From NCBI GenBank assembly GCA_036274075.1, contig DASUGK010000151.1, forward strand, positions 1 to 33,074: a stretch of 33,074 nt of DNA, written 5' to 3'. The notes below the pieces were generated by a model. It did no database searches. It was given only the letters and a program-made list of their open reading frames with translations, and was not told the DNA's origin. Below, piece after piece: positions 7,690 through 18,718 of this stretch. How positions within the stretch are numbered: the first letter of the stretch is position 1; each line of letters opens with the position of its first letter. The stretch comes from CADEED01 sp036274075. GTDB taxonomy: Bacteria; Pseudomonadota; Gammaproteobacteria; Steroidobacterales; Steroidobacteraceae. A program made the translations under genes and the position numbers.

Positions 7690-8682
7690 TCAGTTGGCCA
7701 GGCCGCGCGGCCGCAATCCGGCGGCGCGGTAGATGGCGTCGATGGCGCGCATGTTGTCGAGCGCGTCCTCGCCGCCGGTGACGGGCTGGGCGCGGCCGGC
7801 GATCACGTCCATGACGTGGCGCAGCTGGTAGTGGAACGTGGTCTCGCCGCCGGCGACGATCTGCGGCGTGGACGGCGTGTCGGACTCGACGGAGAGCGTC
7901 GCGCCGACGTGCGGCGTCACGGGATTCTCGAAATCGAGCACTCCCTTGTCTCCCTCGACCCGCAGGCGCCGGTACAGGACCCCGTCCTCCGGCTGCATCG
8001 AGCACTTCAACGTCGCGGTGGGGCCGCTGGTGAACGCGAGCTCGGCTTCGACGCTGACATCGACGCCCGGCGGCTCGCAGCTCGCCGCGGCGCGGATCAC
8101 GCTGGGTTCGTCCCCGGCCACGGTGCGGATCCAGTGCAGGCAGTAGCAGCCCAGGTCCATGAGTGCGCCGCCTCCGAGCGCTTCGATGTAGCGCAATTCT
8201 CCCGGCGCGTTCGGAAGCGAGGCGTTGAAGGTGGCATCGATGTGCCGCACGCGCCCGATGGTCCCGCGGCGCAGGATGTCCAGCGCCTGCAGGAACAGCG
8301 GATGGAAGCGGTAATGGAAGCCTTCGATGAGATGTCTGCCGGAGGCGCGCGCCGCGGCCACCATCTGCGCCGCGTCCTCGGCGTTGCTGGCGAAGGGTTT
8401 CTCGACCAGCACGTGTTTGCCGTTGGCCAGCGCCGCCGTGCACCACTCGCGATGCGCGGCCGGGGGCAGGGGGACGTACACCAGGTCGACGTCGTCGCGG
8501 GCGATGAGCTCCGCGTACGAGCCGAAGGCGAGGGGGATGGAATGCTCGGCGGCGAAGTCACGGGCGCGCGACAGCTCGCGCGATGCGATCGCGACCACCT
8601 CGGTGCCGAGCAGGTCGTTGGCCGGTGTGACGATGCCGCGGGGGGCGATATGAGCCGCACCCAGGATGCCGATACGTATCAT
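7690..8682 (-). CDS. Gfo/Idh/MocA family NAD(P)-dependent oxidoreductase
   Basis: The 330-residue protein begins with a Rossmann dinucleotide fold (MIRIGILGAAHIAP). It has the family's EKPFA motif containing the conserved active-site Lys (HVLVEKPFASNAEDAAQM), then the alpha/beta substrate domain beginning near EGFHYRFHPLFLQALD. Members oxidise or reduce sugars, inositols or related polyols; the substrate cannot be predicted. Its closest resemblance is to the trans-1,2-dihydrobenzene-1,2-diol or sugar dehydrogenase branch, which is weak inference. ATG 8682 is the natural start because the Rossmann strand begins there. It is the first gene of the minus-strand operon with glpK and the acid phosphatase, and it is divergent from dapB across 71 bases. 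Confidence 0.87.
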   Translation of the reverse strand: MIRIGILGAAHIAPRGIVTPANDLLGTEVVAIASRELSRARDFAAEHSIPLAFGSYAELIARDDVDLVYVPLPPAAHREWCTAALANGKHVLVEKPFASNAEDAAQMVAAARASGRHLIEGFHYRFHPLFLQALDILRRGTIGRVRHIDATFNASLPNAPGELRYIEALGGGALMDLGCYCLHWIRTVAGDEPSVIRAAASCEPPGVDVSVEAELAFTSGPTATLKCSMQPEDGVLYRRLRVEGDKGVLDFENPVTPHVGATLSVESDTPSTPQIVAGGETTFHYQLRHVMDVIAGRAQPVTGGEDALDNMRAIDAIYRAAGLRPRGLAN

Positions 8683-8753
8683 GGTGCGGCAGTCTCGCAT
8701 GACTCTCGATGCTGCGGCACACTGTCGCGCCAGGAGAGAGACAGGGAGCACAG

Positions 8754-9563
8754 GTGGCGAAGGCAGCATTGATCGGGGCCAGCGGGCGCATGGGCGCAGC
8801 CATCGTGCGCGCGTGCGCTGCGGAAGGATCGCTGGACATCGTCGCCGCGGTGGCCTCGGCGGGCAGCAAATCACTCGGCCGTGACATCGGCGAGCTTGCC
8901 GGCGTGGCCGCGCTCGGCGTCACCGTTTCCGGCGAACTGGCTCCCGACCTCGGCGGAGCGCAGGTGGCGATCGATTTCTCGCGTCCCGAACTGTCGCTGC
9001 GCGCGCTCAACGTGTGCCGCGCGGCGCGCGTACCCATCGTGATCGGCACCACCGGCCACGGTGCCGAGTTCGATGCACGCGTCGCGGCCGCGTCGCGCGA
9101 CATCGGCGTGCTGGTCGCGCCCAACACGTCGCTGGGCGTCGCGGTGGCGCGCGAGCTGGTGCGCATCGCCGCGCAGGCCCTGCCTGCCGACTTCGACATC
9201 GAGATCGTCGAGGCGCACCACAAGCACAAAGTCGATGCCCCTTCGGGCACGGCACTGGCGCTGGCCGACGCCGCCGCCAAGGCGCGCGGCCTCGATCCGA
9301 ACGCGGATACCCTCACGGGGCGCGCCGGGCAGGCGGCGCGGCGGTCGGGGGAAATCGGCATCGCGAGCATCCGCGCCGGGGATATCGTGGGTAGCCACAC
9401 CGTGTTGTTTGCCGGCACCGGGGAGCGGCTGACCGTGGGCCACGAGGCCACCGACCGGTCGGTCTTCGCCCATGGGGCGATCCGCGCCGCGGCCTGGCTC
9501 GCAGCGCAAAAACCCGGCCGTTACTTCATGGCCCACGTACTGGGTTTAAAAACAACGGTTTAG
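8754..9563 (+). CDS. dapB: 4-hydroxy-tetrahydrodipicolinate reductase
   Basis: The 269-residue DapB carries the N-terminal nucleotide-binding motif LIGASGRMGAA, the GTTGH segment and the signature EAHHKHKVDAPSGTAL that holds the catalytic His and Lys. It reduces hydroxytetrahydrodipicolinate with NAD(P)H in the diaminopimelate/lysine pathway in the cytoplasm. The start is GTG 8754, with a GGGAG ribosome binding site 6 bases upstream; an upstream ATG at 8709 would add 15 unrelated residues. In many gammaproteobacteria dapB lies between dnaJ and carA. Here carA follows, but the upstream neighbour is the divergent oxidoreductase operon instead of dnaJ. Confidence 0.95.
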   Translation: MAKAALIGASGRMGAAIVRACAAEGSLDIVAAVASAGSKSLGRDIGELAGVAALGVTVSGELAPDLGGAQVAIDFSRPELSLRALNVCRAARVPIVIGTTGHGAEFDARVAAASRDIGVLVAPNTSLGVAVARELVRIAAQALPADFDIEIVEAHHKHKVDAPSGTALALADAAAKARGLDPNADTLTGRAGQAARRSGEIGIASIRAGDIVGSHTVLFAGTGERLTVGHEATDRSVFAHGAIRAAAWLAAQKPGRYFMAHVLGLKTTV

Positions 9564-9596
9564 AGACGTTTCCCGAACAAGGCCTTTAGAACTTTC

Positions 9597-9620
9597 CCGG
9601 CGGATTTCTCCGCAAACGGG
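9597..9620 (+). terminator. Weak hairpin behind dapB
   Basis: A GCGGA-TTTC-TCCGC hairpin (9600-9613) is enclosed by CCC/GGG (9597-9599 with 9618-9620) and lies 33 bases after the dapB stop. It has no T-tract, so it could be a weak or Rho-assisted end of dapB transcription or simply a folded spacer. Confidence 0.25.
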
Positions 9621-9632
9621 CCAGAAGTTTCG

Positions 9633-9661
9633 TGGACACTCCGGGGCCCACTTCGTAAAAT
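9633..9661 (+). promoter_or_regulatory. Predicted sigma70 promoter for carAB
   Basis: The -35 box TGGACA (9633-9638, 5 of 6 to consensus) is separated by exactly 17 bases from the -10 box TAAAAT (9656-9661, 5 of 6). Predicted initiation is near 9668, which gives a carA leader of about 145 bases. It is one of the best-matched sigma70 promoters I found in the window. No clear ArgR box was seen around it. Confidence 0.6.
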
Positions 9662-9697
9662 TGCCGCCTAATCCGAAACGGGTTAGTCCAACGCAGG

Positions 9698-9728
9698 GCG
9701 GGAGGATGTTCGCAAGAACTCCTCCCGC
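9698..9728 (+). promoter_or_regulatory. GCAA-capped hairpin in the carA leader
   Basis: Nine base pairs (9698-9706 with 9720-9728) and four more (9708-9711 with 9716-9719) are separated by one bulged T at 9707 and closed by a GCAA tetraloop at 9712-9715. Only TTT follows, so it is a poor intrinsic terminator. It lies about 30 bases downstream of the predicted start site and contains GGAGG and the ATG of the possible leader ORF. It may be an attenuator, an RNA stabiliser or a weak terminator. Confidence 0.5.
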
Positions 9729-9816
9729 TTTGTGCATGTACGCTCCGCGCGGAGAGCAACCACTCAATCGAACATTTGTTTCGGGTCCCGGGGGCCCGAG
9801 AGGAGTACCCGCGTGA
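9706..9816 (+). CDS. Possible 36-codon carA leader ORF
   Basis: An ORF opens at ATG 9706 and ends at TGA 9814-9816, so its stop overlaps the carA start codon as GTGA. It has four Arg codons, two of which are AGA, a codon expected to be rare in this high-GC genome. The GGAGG just before the ATG is too close for a normal ribosome binding site and is paired within the hairpin 9698-9728. It could be a coupling or leader peptide, or an accidental open frame. No homology can be claimed. Confidence 0.25.
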   Translation: MFARTPPALCMYAPRGEQPLNRTFVSGPGGPRGVPA

Positions 9817-11000
9817 CGGTAACCGCGGTTCTGGCCCTGGAAGATGGAACGATCTTCAACGGCCAGTCTATCGGCGCCAAAGGCAACACCACTGGCGAAG
9901 TCGTTTTCAATACCGCACTGACCGGTTACCAGGAAATTCTTTCCGATCCGTCGTATTCCCGTCAGATCGTCACGCTGACCTATCCCCACATCGGCAACAC
10001 GGGCACCACGCCCGAGGATCTCGAGGCCCCGACCGCCTACGCCGCCGGCCTGGTAGTTAGGGACCTGCCGCCGCTGTCGAGCAACTGGCGCAAGTCAGAG
10101 GACCTGCGCGAATTCCTGGCGCGCCACAAGATCGTGGCCATCTCGGGCATCGACACCCGCAAGCTGACGCGCATTCTGCGCGAGAAGGGCGCGCAGGCCG
10201 GCTGCATCATGGCCGGCGACAAGATCGACGCCGCCGCCGCGGTGCGCCTCGCGAAGAAATTCCCCGGCCTCAAGGGCATGGATCTGGCCAAGGTGGTGAG
10301 CACCAAGAAGATCTACCAGTGGAACGACGGCAGCATCTGGCAGCCTGAGAACCGGCCGGTGATGCGCGCGCACCAGCGGCTGCACGTGGTGGCCTACGAC
10401 TTCGGCGTGAAGCGCAACATCCTGCGCATGCTCGCCGACCGCGGCTGCCGCATGACGGTGGTGCCGGCGCAGACCTCGGCGGAGGAAGTGCTGTCGCTGG
10501 ATCCGGATGGCGTGTTCCTCTCCAACGGTCCGGGCGATCCGGAACCCTGCGATTACGCCATCGAGGCCATCCGCGCGCTGGTGGTGGCGGAGCTGCCCAC
10601 CTTCGGCATCTGCCTCGGCCACCAGCTGCTGGGCCTCGCCAGCGGCGCGCGCACCATGAAGATGAAGTTCGGCCACCACGGCGCCAACCACCCGGTGCAG
10701 GACCTGGAAACCGGCCGCGTGTTCATCACCAGCCAGAACCACGGCTTCGCGGTAGACGAAAGCGACCTGCCGTCGACGCTCAAGGCCACGCACCGTTCGC
10801 TGTTCGACGGCACGCTGCAGGGCATCGCAAGGATCGACAAACCGGCCTTCAGCTTCCAGGGCCACCCGGAAGCGAGCCCGGGCCCGCAGGAAATGGGCGG
10901 CATGTTCGACCGCTTCGTGCACCTCATGCTGAGGCGCCTGCAGCAGAAGCTGCGCGCCCGCACTTCCGGCAAGCAGCCGCCCCCCGACAAGGCCGCCTGA
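9813..11000 (+). CDS. carA: Carbamoyl-phosphate synthase small (glutaminase) chain
   Basis: The 395-residue CarA hydrolyses glutamine and channels ammonia to CarB for carbamoyl phosphate synthesis, which feeds both pyrimidine and arginine pathways. The N-terminal domain starts TAVLALEDGTIFNG and carries the conserved GEVVFNTALTGYQEILSDPSY. The C-terminal class I amidotransferase domain has nucleophile Cys267 in GICLGHQLLGLA and the His-Glu pair in FQGHPEASPGP. The start is GTG 9813, with AGGAG 7 bases upstream; it aligns with the beginning of the family. carB begins 16 bases after the stop, so they form an operon. Confidence 0.96.
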   Translation: MTVTAVLALEDGTIFNGQSIGAKGNTTGEVVFNTALTGYQEILSDPSYSRQIVTLTYPHIGNTGTTPEDLEAPTAYAAGLVVRDLPPLSSNWRKSEDLREFLARHKIVAISGIDTRKLTRILREKGAQAGCIMAGDKIDAAAAVRLAKKFPGLKGMDLAKVVSTKKIYQWNDGSIWQPENRPVMRAHQRLHVVAYDFGVKRNILRMLADRGCRMTVVPAQTSAEEVLSLDPDGVFLSNGPGDPEPCDYAIEAIRALVVAELPTFGICLGHQLLGLASGARTMKMKFGHHGANHPVQDLETGRVFITSQNHGFAVDESDLPSTLKATHRSLFDGTLQGIARIDKPAFSFQGHPEASPGPQEMGGMFDRFVHLMLRRLQQKLRARTSGKQPPPDKAA

Positions 11001-11016
11001 CGGACGCCAAACACTC

Positions 11017-14246
<3,230 letters not shown>

Positions 14247-14250
<4 letters not shown>

Positions 14251-14723
14251 AACGCAATCCGATGACCCTGCGCGGCGCCGAGGCGCTGCGCAACGAGCTG
14301 AAGCGCCTCAAGAGCGAGGATCGCCCACGGGTCATCAAGGCCATTGCCGAAGCCCGCAGCCATGGCGATCTATCGGAGAACGCCGAGTACCACGCCGCGC
14401 GCGAGCAGCAGGGGTTCATCGAGGGACGCATCAGCGAGATCGAGGCCAAGCTCTCCACCGCGGAGATCATCGACCCGTCCACGCTGACCAACACCGGCAA
14501 GGTGATCTTCGGTGCCACCGTCGAGCTCGAAGACCAGGACGCCGACAAGTCCATCAGCTACCAGATCGTTGGCGAGGACGAGGCCGACATCAAGGCCGGG
14601 CGCATCTCCATTACCTCGCCGATCGCGCGTGCGCTGGTGGGCAAGAGCGCCGGGGACGTCGTCGACGTGGCTGCGCCCGGCGGTACGCACAGTTACGAAA
14701 TCGTCAAGGTCAGCTACGTCTAG
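14247..14723 (+). CDS. greA: Transcription elongation factor GreA
   Basis: The 158-residue GreA has an N-terminal coiled coil (residues about 8-75) whose acidic tip carries DLSENAEYHAAREQQ. A C-terminal FKBP-like domain binds RNA polymerase (SITSPIARALVGKSAGDVVDVAAPGGTHSYEIVKVSY). It stimulates transcript cleavage by backtracked RNA polymerase. ATG 14247 overlaps the carB stop as ATGA, so translation is coupled to carB. The carAB-greA order is common in Pseudomonas and Xanthomonas relatives. Confidence 0.96.
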
Positions 14724-14756
14724 CTGGCTGGCGATCGTCGGTTGCATGGGGGGAAC

Positions 14757-15818
14757 ATGAAGCGATTCGCGTGGATGGCTGGCGCGCTGGTTGCGCTGTG
14801 TGTGGCGCAGCAGGCCGCGGCGCAGGACTGGATTCCTCTGCAGGACGGCAAGTCACTCAAGGGCTGGAAGGCGCCCGAGCGCCCCGCGTCGTGGGTGGTC
14901 GAGGACGGCGCGTTCGTGACCCGTGGCGACCGTTCGCATCTCTACTACGTCGGCAGGGTCGGCAAGCACGATTTCAGGAACTTCGAGCTGTCGCTCGAGG
15001 TGATGACCTCGCCGGGCGCAAACAGTGGCGTCTACGTCCACACGAAATACCAGCCCGAGGACTGGCCCGCGGCCGGATACGAGCTGCAGGTCATCAACTC
15101 GAATCCGCCGGCCGAAAAGATGGGCGGCTACATCGAACACAAGATGACCGGCAGCATCTACGCGGTGCGTAACACCTGGGTGGCGCCGGCCAAGGACAAC
15201 GAGTGGTTCACCTACCGCATCCGCGTGGTGGGCAAGACCCTCCAGACCTTCATAAACGACCATCTCATCTGCGAATACGCCGAGGCCGACCAGCCGTACC
15301 GCGCCGAGGACAAGCCGGGCCGCGTGCTCGGCTCGGGTACGTTCGCGCTGCAGGCGCACGACCCGGGGAGCGTGGTGAAGTACAAGAACATCCGGGTCCG
15401 CATCCTGCCGGACGATGCCGCGCCGCCGGCGGGCCTCGTGCCCATCGCCGACCGCGAACTCGACCAGCTCGTCACCCAGGCCTCGAACGACAACATCCCG
15501 CTGATCGACCTGTCGCTCAACGTGCCGCCGGACGCGGAGCAGGATTGGCGCGACGTGCGCCGCTACGGTTTCAGCCCGATGAACCTGTTCCCGCGCGAGG
15601 CGCTCGACAATCCTCCGCCGGCGCTGATGTTCATCTCTGACGGCGCCCAGGGTCCCGATGTCGCCGCGCTGAAGGCCGCCAAGGCGGCGGGTGTGAAAGT
15701 CGCGTTCAGTTCCAGCGGCGTCAGCGCCCTCGACGAGTCGCACCTGAAGCGCCGGCTGAAGGCCATCTACGAGGCCGGGCTTGGGTGGAAGGATTTCTGG
15801 GTGCCGGGCAAGCCCTAG
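14757..15818 (+). CDS. Secreted 3-keto-disaccharide hydrolase-like (DUF1080) protein with extra C-terminal domain
   Basis: The 353-residue protein has a Sec signal peptide (MKRFAWMAGALVALCVAQQAAAQ). Residues about 24-220 form a concanavalin-like domain with the DUF1080 pattern: DWIPLQDGKSLKGWK, WVVEDGAFVTRGD, NFELSLEVMTSPGANSGVYVHTKY, then FALQAHDPGSVVKYKNIRVRIL. The family includes 3-keto-disaccharide hydrolases and many uncharacterised carbohydrate-binding proteins. Residues about 225-353 form a second region I cannot assign. Its end (AAGVKVAFSSSGVSALDESHLKRRLKAIYEAGLGW) faintly resembles the last strand and helix of amidohydrolases but lacks metal-binding His residues. ATG 14757 is preferred over TTG 14742 because GGGGGGAAC lies just upstream. 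It may follow greA by read-through. Confidence 0.75.
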   Translation: MKRFAWMAGALVALCVAQQAAAQDWIPLQDGKSLKGWKAPERPASWVVEDGAFVTRGDRSHLYYVGRVGKHDFRNFELSLEVMTSPGANSGVYVHTKYQPEDWPAAGYELQVINSNPPAEKMGGYIEHKMTGSIYAVRNTWVAPAKDNEWFTYRIRVVGKTLQTFINDHLICEYAEADQPYRAEDKPGRVLGSGTFALQAHDPGSVVKYKNIRVRILPDDAAPPAGLVPIADRELDQLVTQASNDNIPLIDLSLNVPPDAEQDWRDVRRYGFSPMNLFPREALDNPPPALMFISDGAQGPDVAALKAAKAAGVKVAFSSSGVSALDESHLKRRLKAIYEAGLGWKDFWVPGKP

Positions 15819-15837
15819 CTACTGCACGACGAAACCG

Positions 15838-15933
15838 ATGAGCCGCCGCCTGTTCTTCGCTGCTTGCCTGGCACTCACTGCAGGAACGGCGGAAGCGGCC
15901 CGTTGGCAGGGCTGGCAACCGGAATTGTCCTGA
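15838..15933 (+). CDS. Orphan 31-codon ORF encoding a signal peptide
   Basis: An ATG at 15838 opens 31 codons that end at TGA 15931-15933, just behind the hydrolase-like gene. The product begins with MSRRLFFAACLALTAG and continues through GTAEA, a textbook Sec signal peptide with a predicted AEA cleavage site. Only about 11 residues remain after it. No strong ribosome binding site is visible. It looks like the decayed or truncated start of a secreted-protein gene, or a very small exported peptide; the sequence does not decide between them. Confidence 0.35.
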   Translation: MSRRLFFAACLALTAGTAEAARWQGWQPELS

Positions 15934-15961
15934 CCTTCCTGTTATTGCGAAGGCGCTGGAA

Positions 15962-18616
15962 CTAGGAGACCCGCACGATCTCCAGCGACGGCCCCGTGTT
16001 CATCGGGGCCGCGCCGCGCATGGTGCGCAGCAGTTCGTTGGTGTCGCTGGCCGGCATGGGCTTCGAGAAGAAGTAGCCCTGGCCGATCGAGCAGCCCAGT
16101 GCCAGCAGCTGCGAGGCGTGCTCGCGCGTCTCGATGCCTTCCGCGACGATTCCGAGGTGCAGGCTCTGCGCCATGCTGATGATGGCGCGCACGATGGCGG
16201 CGTCGTTGCGGTCGACGTTCATGTCGCGCACGAAGGTGCGGTCGATCTTCAGGTAGTCGATGGGCAGGTTGCGCAGGTACGCGAGGCTCGAATAGCCGGT
16301 GCCGAAATCGTCCACCGAGACGCGCACGCCGAGGTCGCGCAGCGCGTGCAGCTTGGTCACGTGCTGCTCGCTGTCCTGCATGGCCACGCTCTCGGTGAGC
16401 TCGACTTCCATCTGGTGGGGCGCGATGTCGAATTCGTGCGCGATCGCCACCAGGCGTTCGGGCAGGTTGGAGCGCTTGAGCTGCTTGGCCGAGACGTTCA
16501 CGGCCACGGGCACGGGCTTGAGGCCGGCGCGCTGCCAGTTGGCGATCTGCCGCGCCACGTTGCGGAACACGCATTCGCCCAGCTCGACGATGAGGTCCGA
16601 AGCCTCGGCGACTTCGATGAAGGCCAGCGGCGGCACGGCGCCGTGGCGCGGGTCGTTCCAGCGCGCCAGTGCTTCGAACGACACCAGCCGTCCGCTGCGG
16701 ATGTCGACGATGGGCTGCAGCTGGATCTCGATGGCGTCGCGATTGACCGCGCTGCGCAGGTCCTGCTCGAGCGCCAGGCGCGTGTGCACGCGTTTATTCA
16801 TCGCCGCGTCGAACATCTGCACGTTGTCGCGGCCGCGGGCCTTGGCTTCGTAGAGCGCGATGTCGGCCGAGCGCAGCAGCTCACTCATGGTGGTGGCGTC
16901 GCGCGGGTACACCGACATGCCGATGCTGGTGGTGGCGGAGTAGGTGGCCTCGCCGAGGCGCACGGGCTTCTTGAGCGCTGCTGCCACGCGTTCGGCGATG
17001 GCGGCGCTGTCGGGCTCGAGGCCGTAATGGCGCGTCACCACCAGGAACTCGTCGCCGCCCATGCGCACCACGAGGTCGGGGCTGGCGATGGAATCGCGCA
17101 GGCGCCGCGCCACCGAGCGCAAGTAGTCGTCGCCGATGGAGTGGCCGCGTGAATCATTGATGTTCTTGAAGTTGTCGCAGTCGATGTAGAGGATCGACAG
17201 CGAATCGCCGCGGCGTGCCGCCTCGTCGATGAGGCGCGGCAGCTCTTCGTTGAGATACGTGCGGTTGGGCAGGCCGGTCAGCGCGTCATGCGTGGCGAGG
17301 TGCTGCAGCGACAACTGGTGTTCCTGGGCGCGGCGCTCGGCCTCGCGGCGGTGCGACACGTCCTGCAGGATCATGGCGTGGATGCGGCCCGTGCCGTGTT
17401 CCAGGTCGGCGATCGAGAACTCCACGTCGCGGCGTTCGTCGTCGCCGCGCAGGATCTGCGCCGGGCGGCTCTCGGCCGGCTCGTCGCGGTCGCTGCCGGG
17501 CGCGAGTGACACCGGCGTATCGAAGATGGTGGCCACGTCGCGGCGGCGCAGCTCTTCCAGCGAGGCGCCGACCAGTCGTTGCGCCTGCGGATTGGCGTCC
17601 AGCACGCGGCGCGAGCCCGGGTCGAACAGCACGATGCCCGAGGCAGCGCGCTCGAAAATGGCGCGGTAGCGCGTCTCGCTGATGGCCGCGGCGTCGGCGC
17701 TGCGCTTGAGGCGCCCGCGATATGCATGCCAGGCCGCGACCACGATGCTCACCAGCAGCGCGACCAGGACCACGAGGTAACGCACGCCCTGCTGGCCGCT
17801 CTGCGTGACCGAGCGCGGCAGGGTGGTGTACAGCACGGCCAGCGGCTTGTTGCCGATGGTGTCGAGGCGCAACTGGCCTTCGATGACAGTGTCGGAGCGG
17901 CGCACGATGCGGCGCCCGTCGTCGGCCGCGAGCAAGGCGTCGCGTTCGCCGGCCACCGAGCGGTCGTCGAGCAGCGCGAAATGCACGTCGAGCTGGGTGT
18001 CGGCGCCGATGCTGGCGATTTCCGGCGCCGCGATGCGGCGTGCGAACACCAGCGTGCCGGCGGCCGGGCCACTGCGATCGCTGTGCAGGATGGTATGCGC
18101 GGCGATGACGTGCGGGACGCCGTTGACCTGCACCAGGCGCAGCGTGCCTTCCTGGTCGAGCACCGTGCGCACCAGCGGCGTGAGGCGGTTGATCTCGGCC
18201 GTGATCCTGTCGGTGGCCGGGTGGTGGTAACGCGTGTCGTCGGTGTCGTTCTCGAAAGAGGAGATCAGCTTCTCCTTCGAATCGAGCAGCCAGACCAGGT
18301 CGACGTTCATCTCGTCGAGGCCGGCCTCGGAGAAGTTCTGGTATTCGAAGTTGGGGTCGAGGCTCGAGACGTACGAATACATGTCGTCCCAGCGCGCGAA
18401 GTCGCGCGACACGGTCTCGATCTCGGTGTTCTTGGTCACCAGCGCCTTGCGCATGACCTCGACGCTGCGCGCGACGTCGTTCTGCTCGATGTTCTCGAAC
18501 TTGCGCAGGATGAGGTAGCGGGAAGCGGTCCAGGTTCCGAGTACGACCAATGCGGCGGCTAGATAGACCGCGGCAGCTTCGCGCCCAAACGTGTGTTTAG
18601 CCGCCATGTGACTCAT
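15962..18616 (-). CDS. CHASE4-PAS-GGDEF-EAL membrane protein, cyclic di-GMP metabolism
   Basis: The protein has about 884 residues. TM1 lies near 12-35 (AAAVYLAAALVVLGTWTASRYLI). A periplasmic CHASE4-like sensor follows with DFARWDDMYSYVSSLDPNFEYQNFSE, then TM2 near 277-298 and a PAS domain (ETRYRAIFERAASGIVLFDPGSRRVLDANPQAQRLVG). The GGDEF domain has an intact MGGDEFLVV motif near residue 519. The EAL domain has intact FEALARWNDP near 647 and VDDFGTGYSSLAYLRNLPIDYLKIDRTFV. Both the cyclase and phosphodiesterase signatures look competent. The inhibitory RxxD site upstream of GGDEF appears degenerate (ASPD). ATG 18616 was chosen before TM1; ATG 18607 is an alternative. The gene stands alone between the hydrolase-like gene and yhbY. 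Confidence 0.9.
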   Translation of the reverse strand: MSHMAAKHTFGREAAAVYLAAALVVLGTWTASRYLILRKFENIEQNDVARSVEVMRKALVTKNTEIETVSRDFARWDDMYSYVSSLDPNFEYQNFSEAGLDEMNVDLVWLLDSKEKLISSFENDTDDTRYHHPATDRITAEINRLTPLVRTVLDQEGTLRLVQVNGVPHVIAAHTILHSDRSGPAAGTLVFARRIAAPEIASIGADTQLDVHFALLDDRSVAGERDALLAADDGRRIVRRSDTVIEGQLRLDTIGNKPLAVLYTTLPRSVTQSGQQGVRYLVVLVALLVSIVVAAWHAYRGRLKRSADAAAISETRYRAIFERAASGIVLFDPGSRRVLDANPQAQRLVGASLEELRRRDVATIFDTPVSLAPGSDRDEPAESRPAQILRGDDERRDVEFSIADLEHGTGRIHAMILQDVSHRREAERRAQEHQLSLQHLATHDALTGLPNRTYLNEELPRLIDEAARRGDSLSILYIDCDNFKNINDSRGHSIGDDYLRSVARRLRDSIASPDLVVRMGGDEFLVVTRHYGLEPDSAAIAERVAAALKKPVRLGEATYSATTSIGMSVYPRDATTMSELLRSADIALYEAKARGRDNVQMFDAAMNKRVHTRLALEQDLRSAVNRDAIEIQLQPIVDIRSGRLVSFEALARWNDPRHGAVPPLAFIEVAEASDLIVELGECVFRNVARQIANWQRAGLKPVPVAVNVSAKQLKRSNLPERLVAIAHEFDIAPHQMEVELTESVAMQDSEQHVTKLHALRDLGVRVSVDDFGTGYSSLAYLRNLPIDYLKIDRTFVRDMNVDRNDAAIVRAIISMAQSLHLGIVAEGIETREHASQLLALGCSIGQGYFFSKPMPASDTNELLRTMRGAAPMNTGPSLEIVRVS

Positions 18617-18718
18617 ATACGACTTATTCCAGCGTCTTACCACTGGATGATCGCCATTAACTCCTTGTCGGGGCAATCCTCGCTCCCAACAGGGAAATCG
18701 GCCAGCGGCAGCCGGTCT

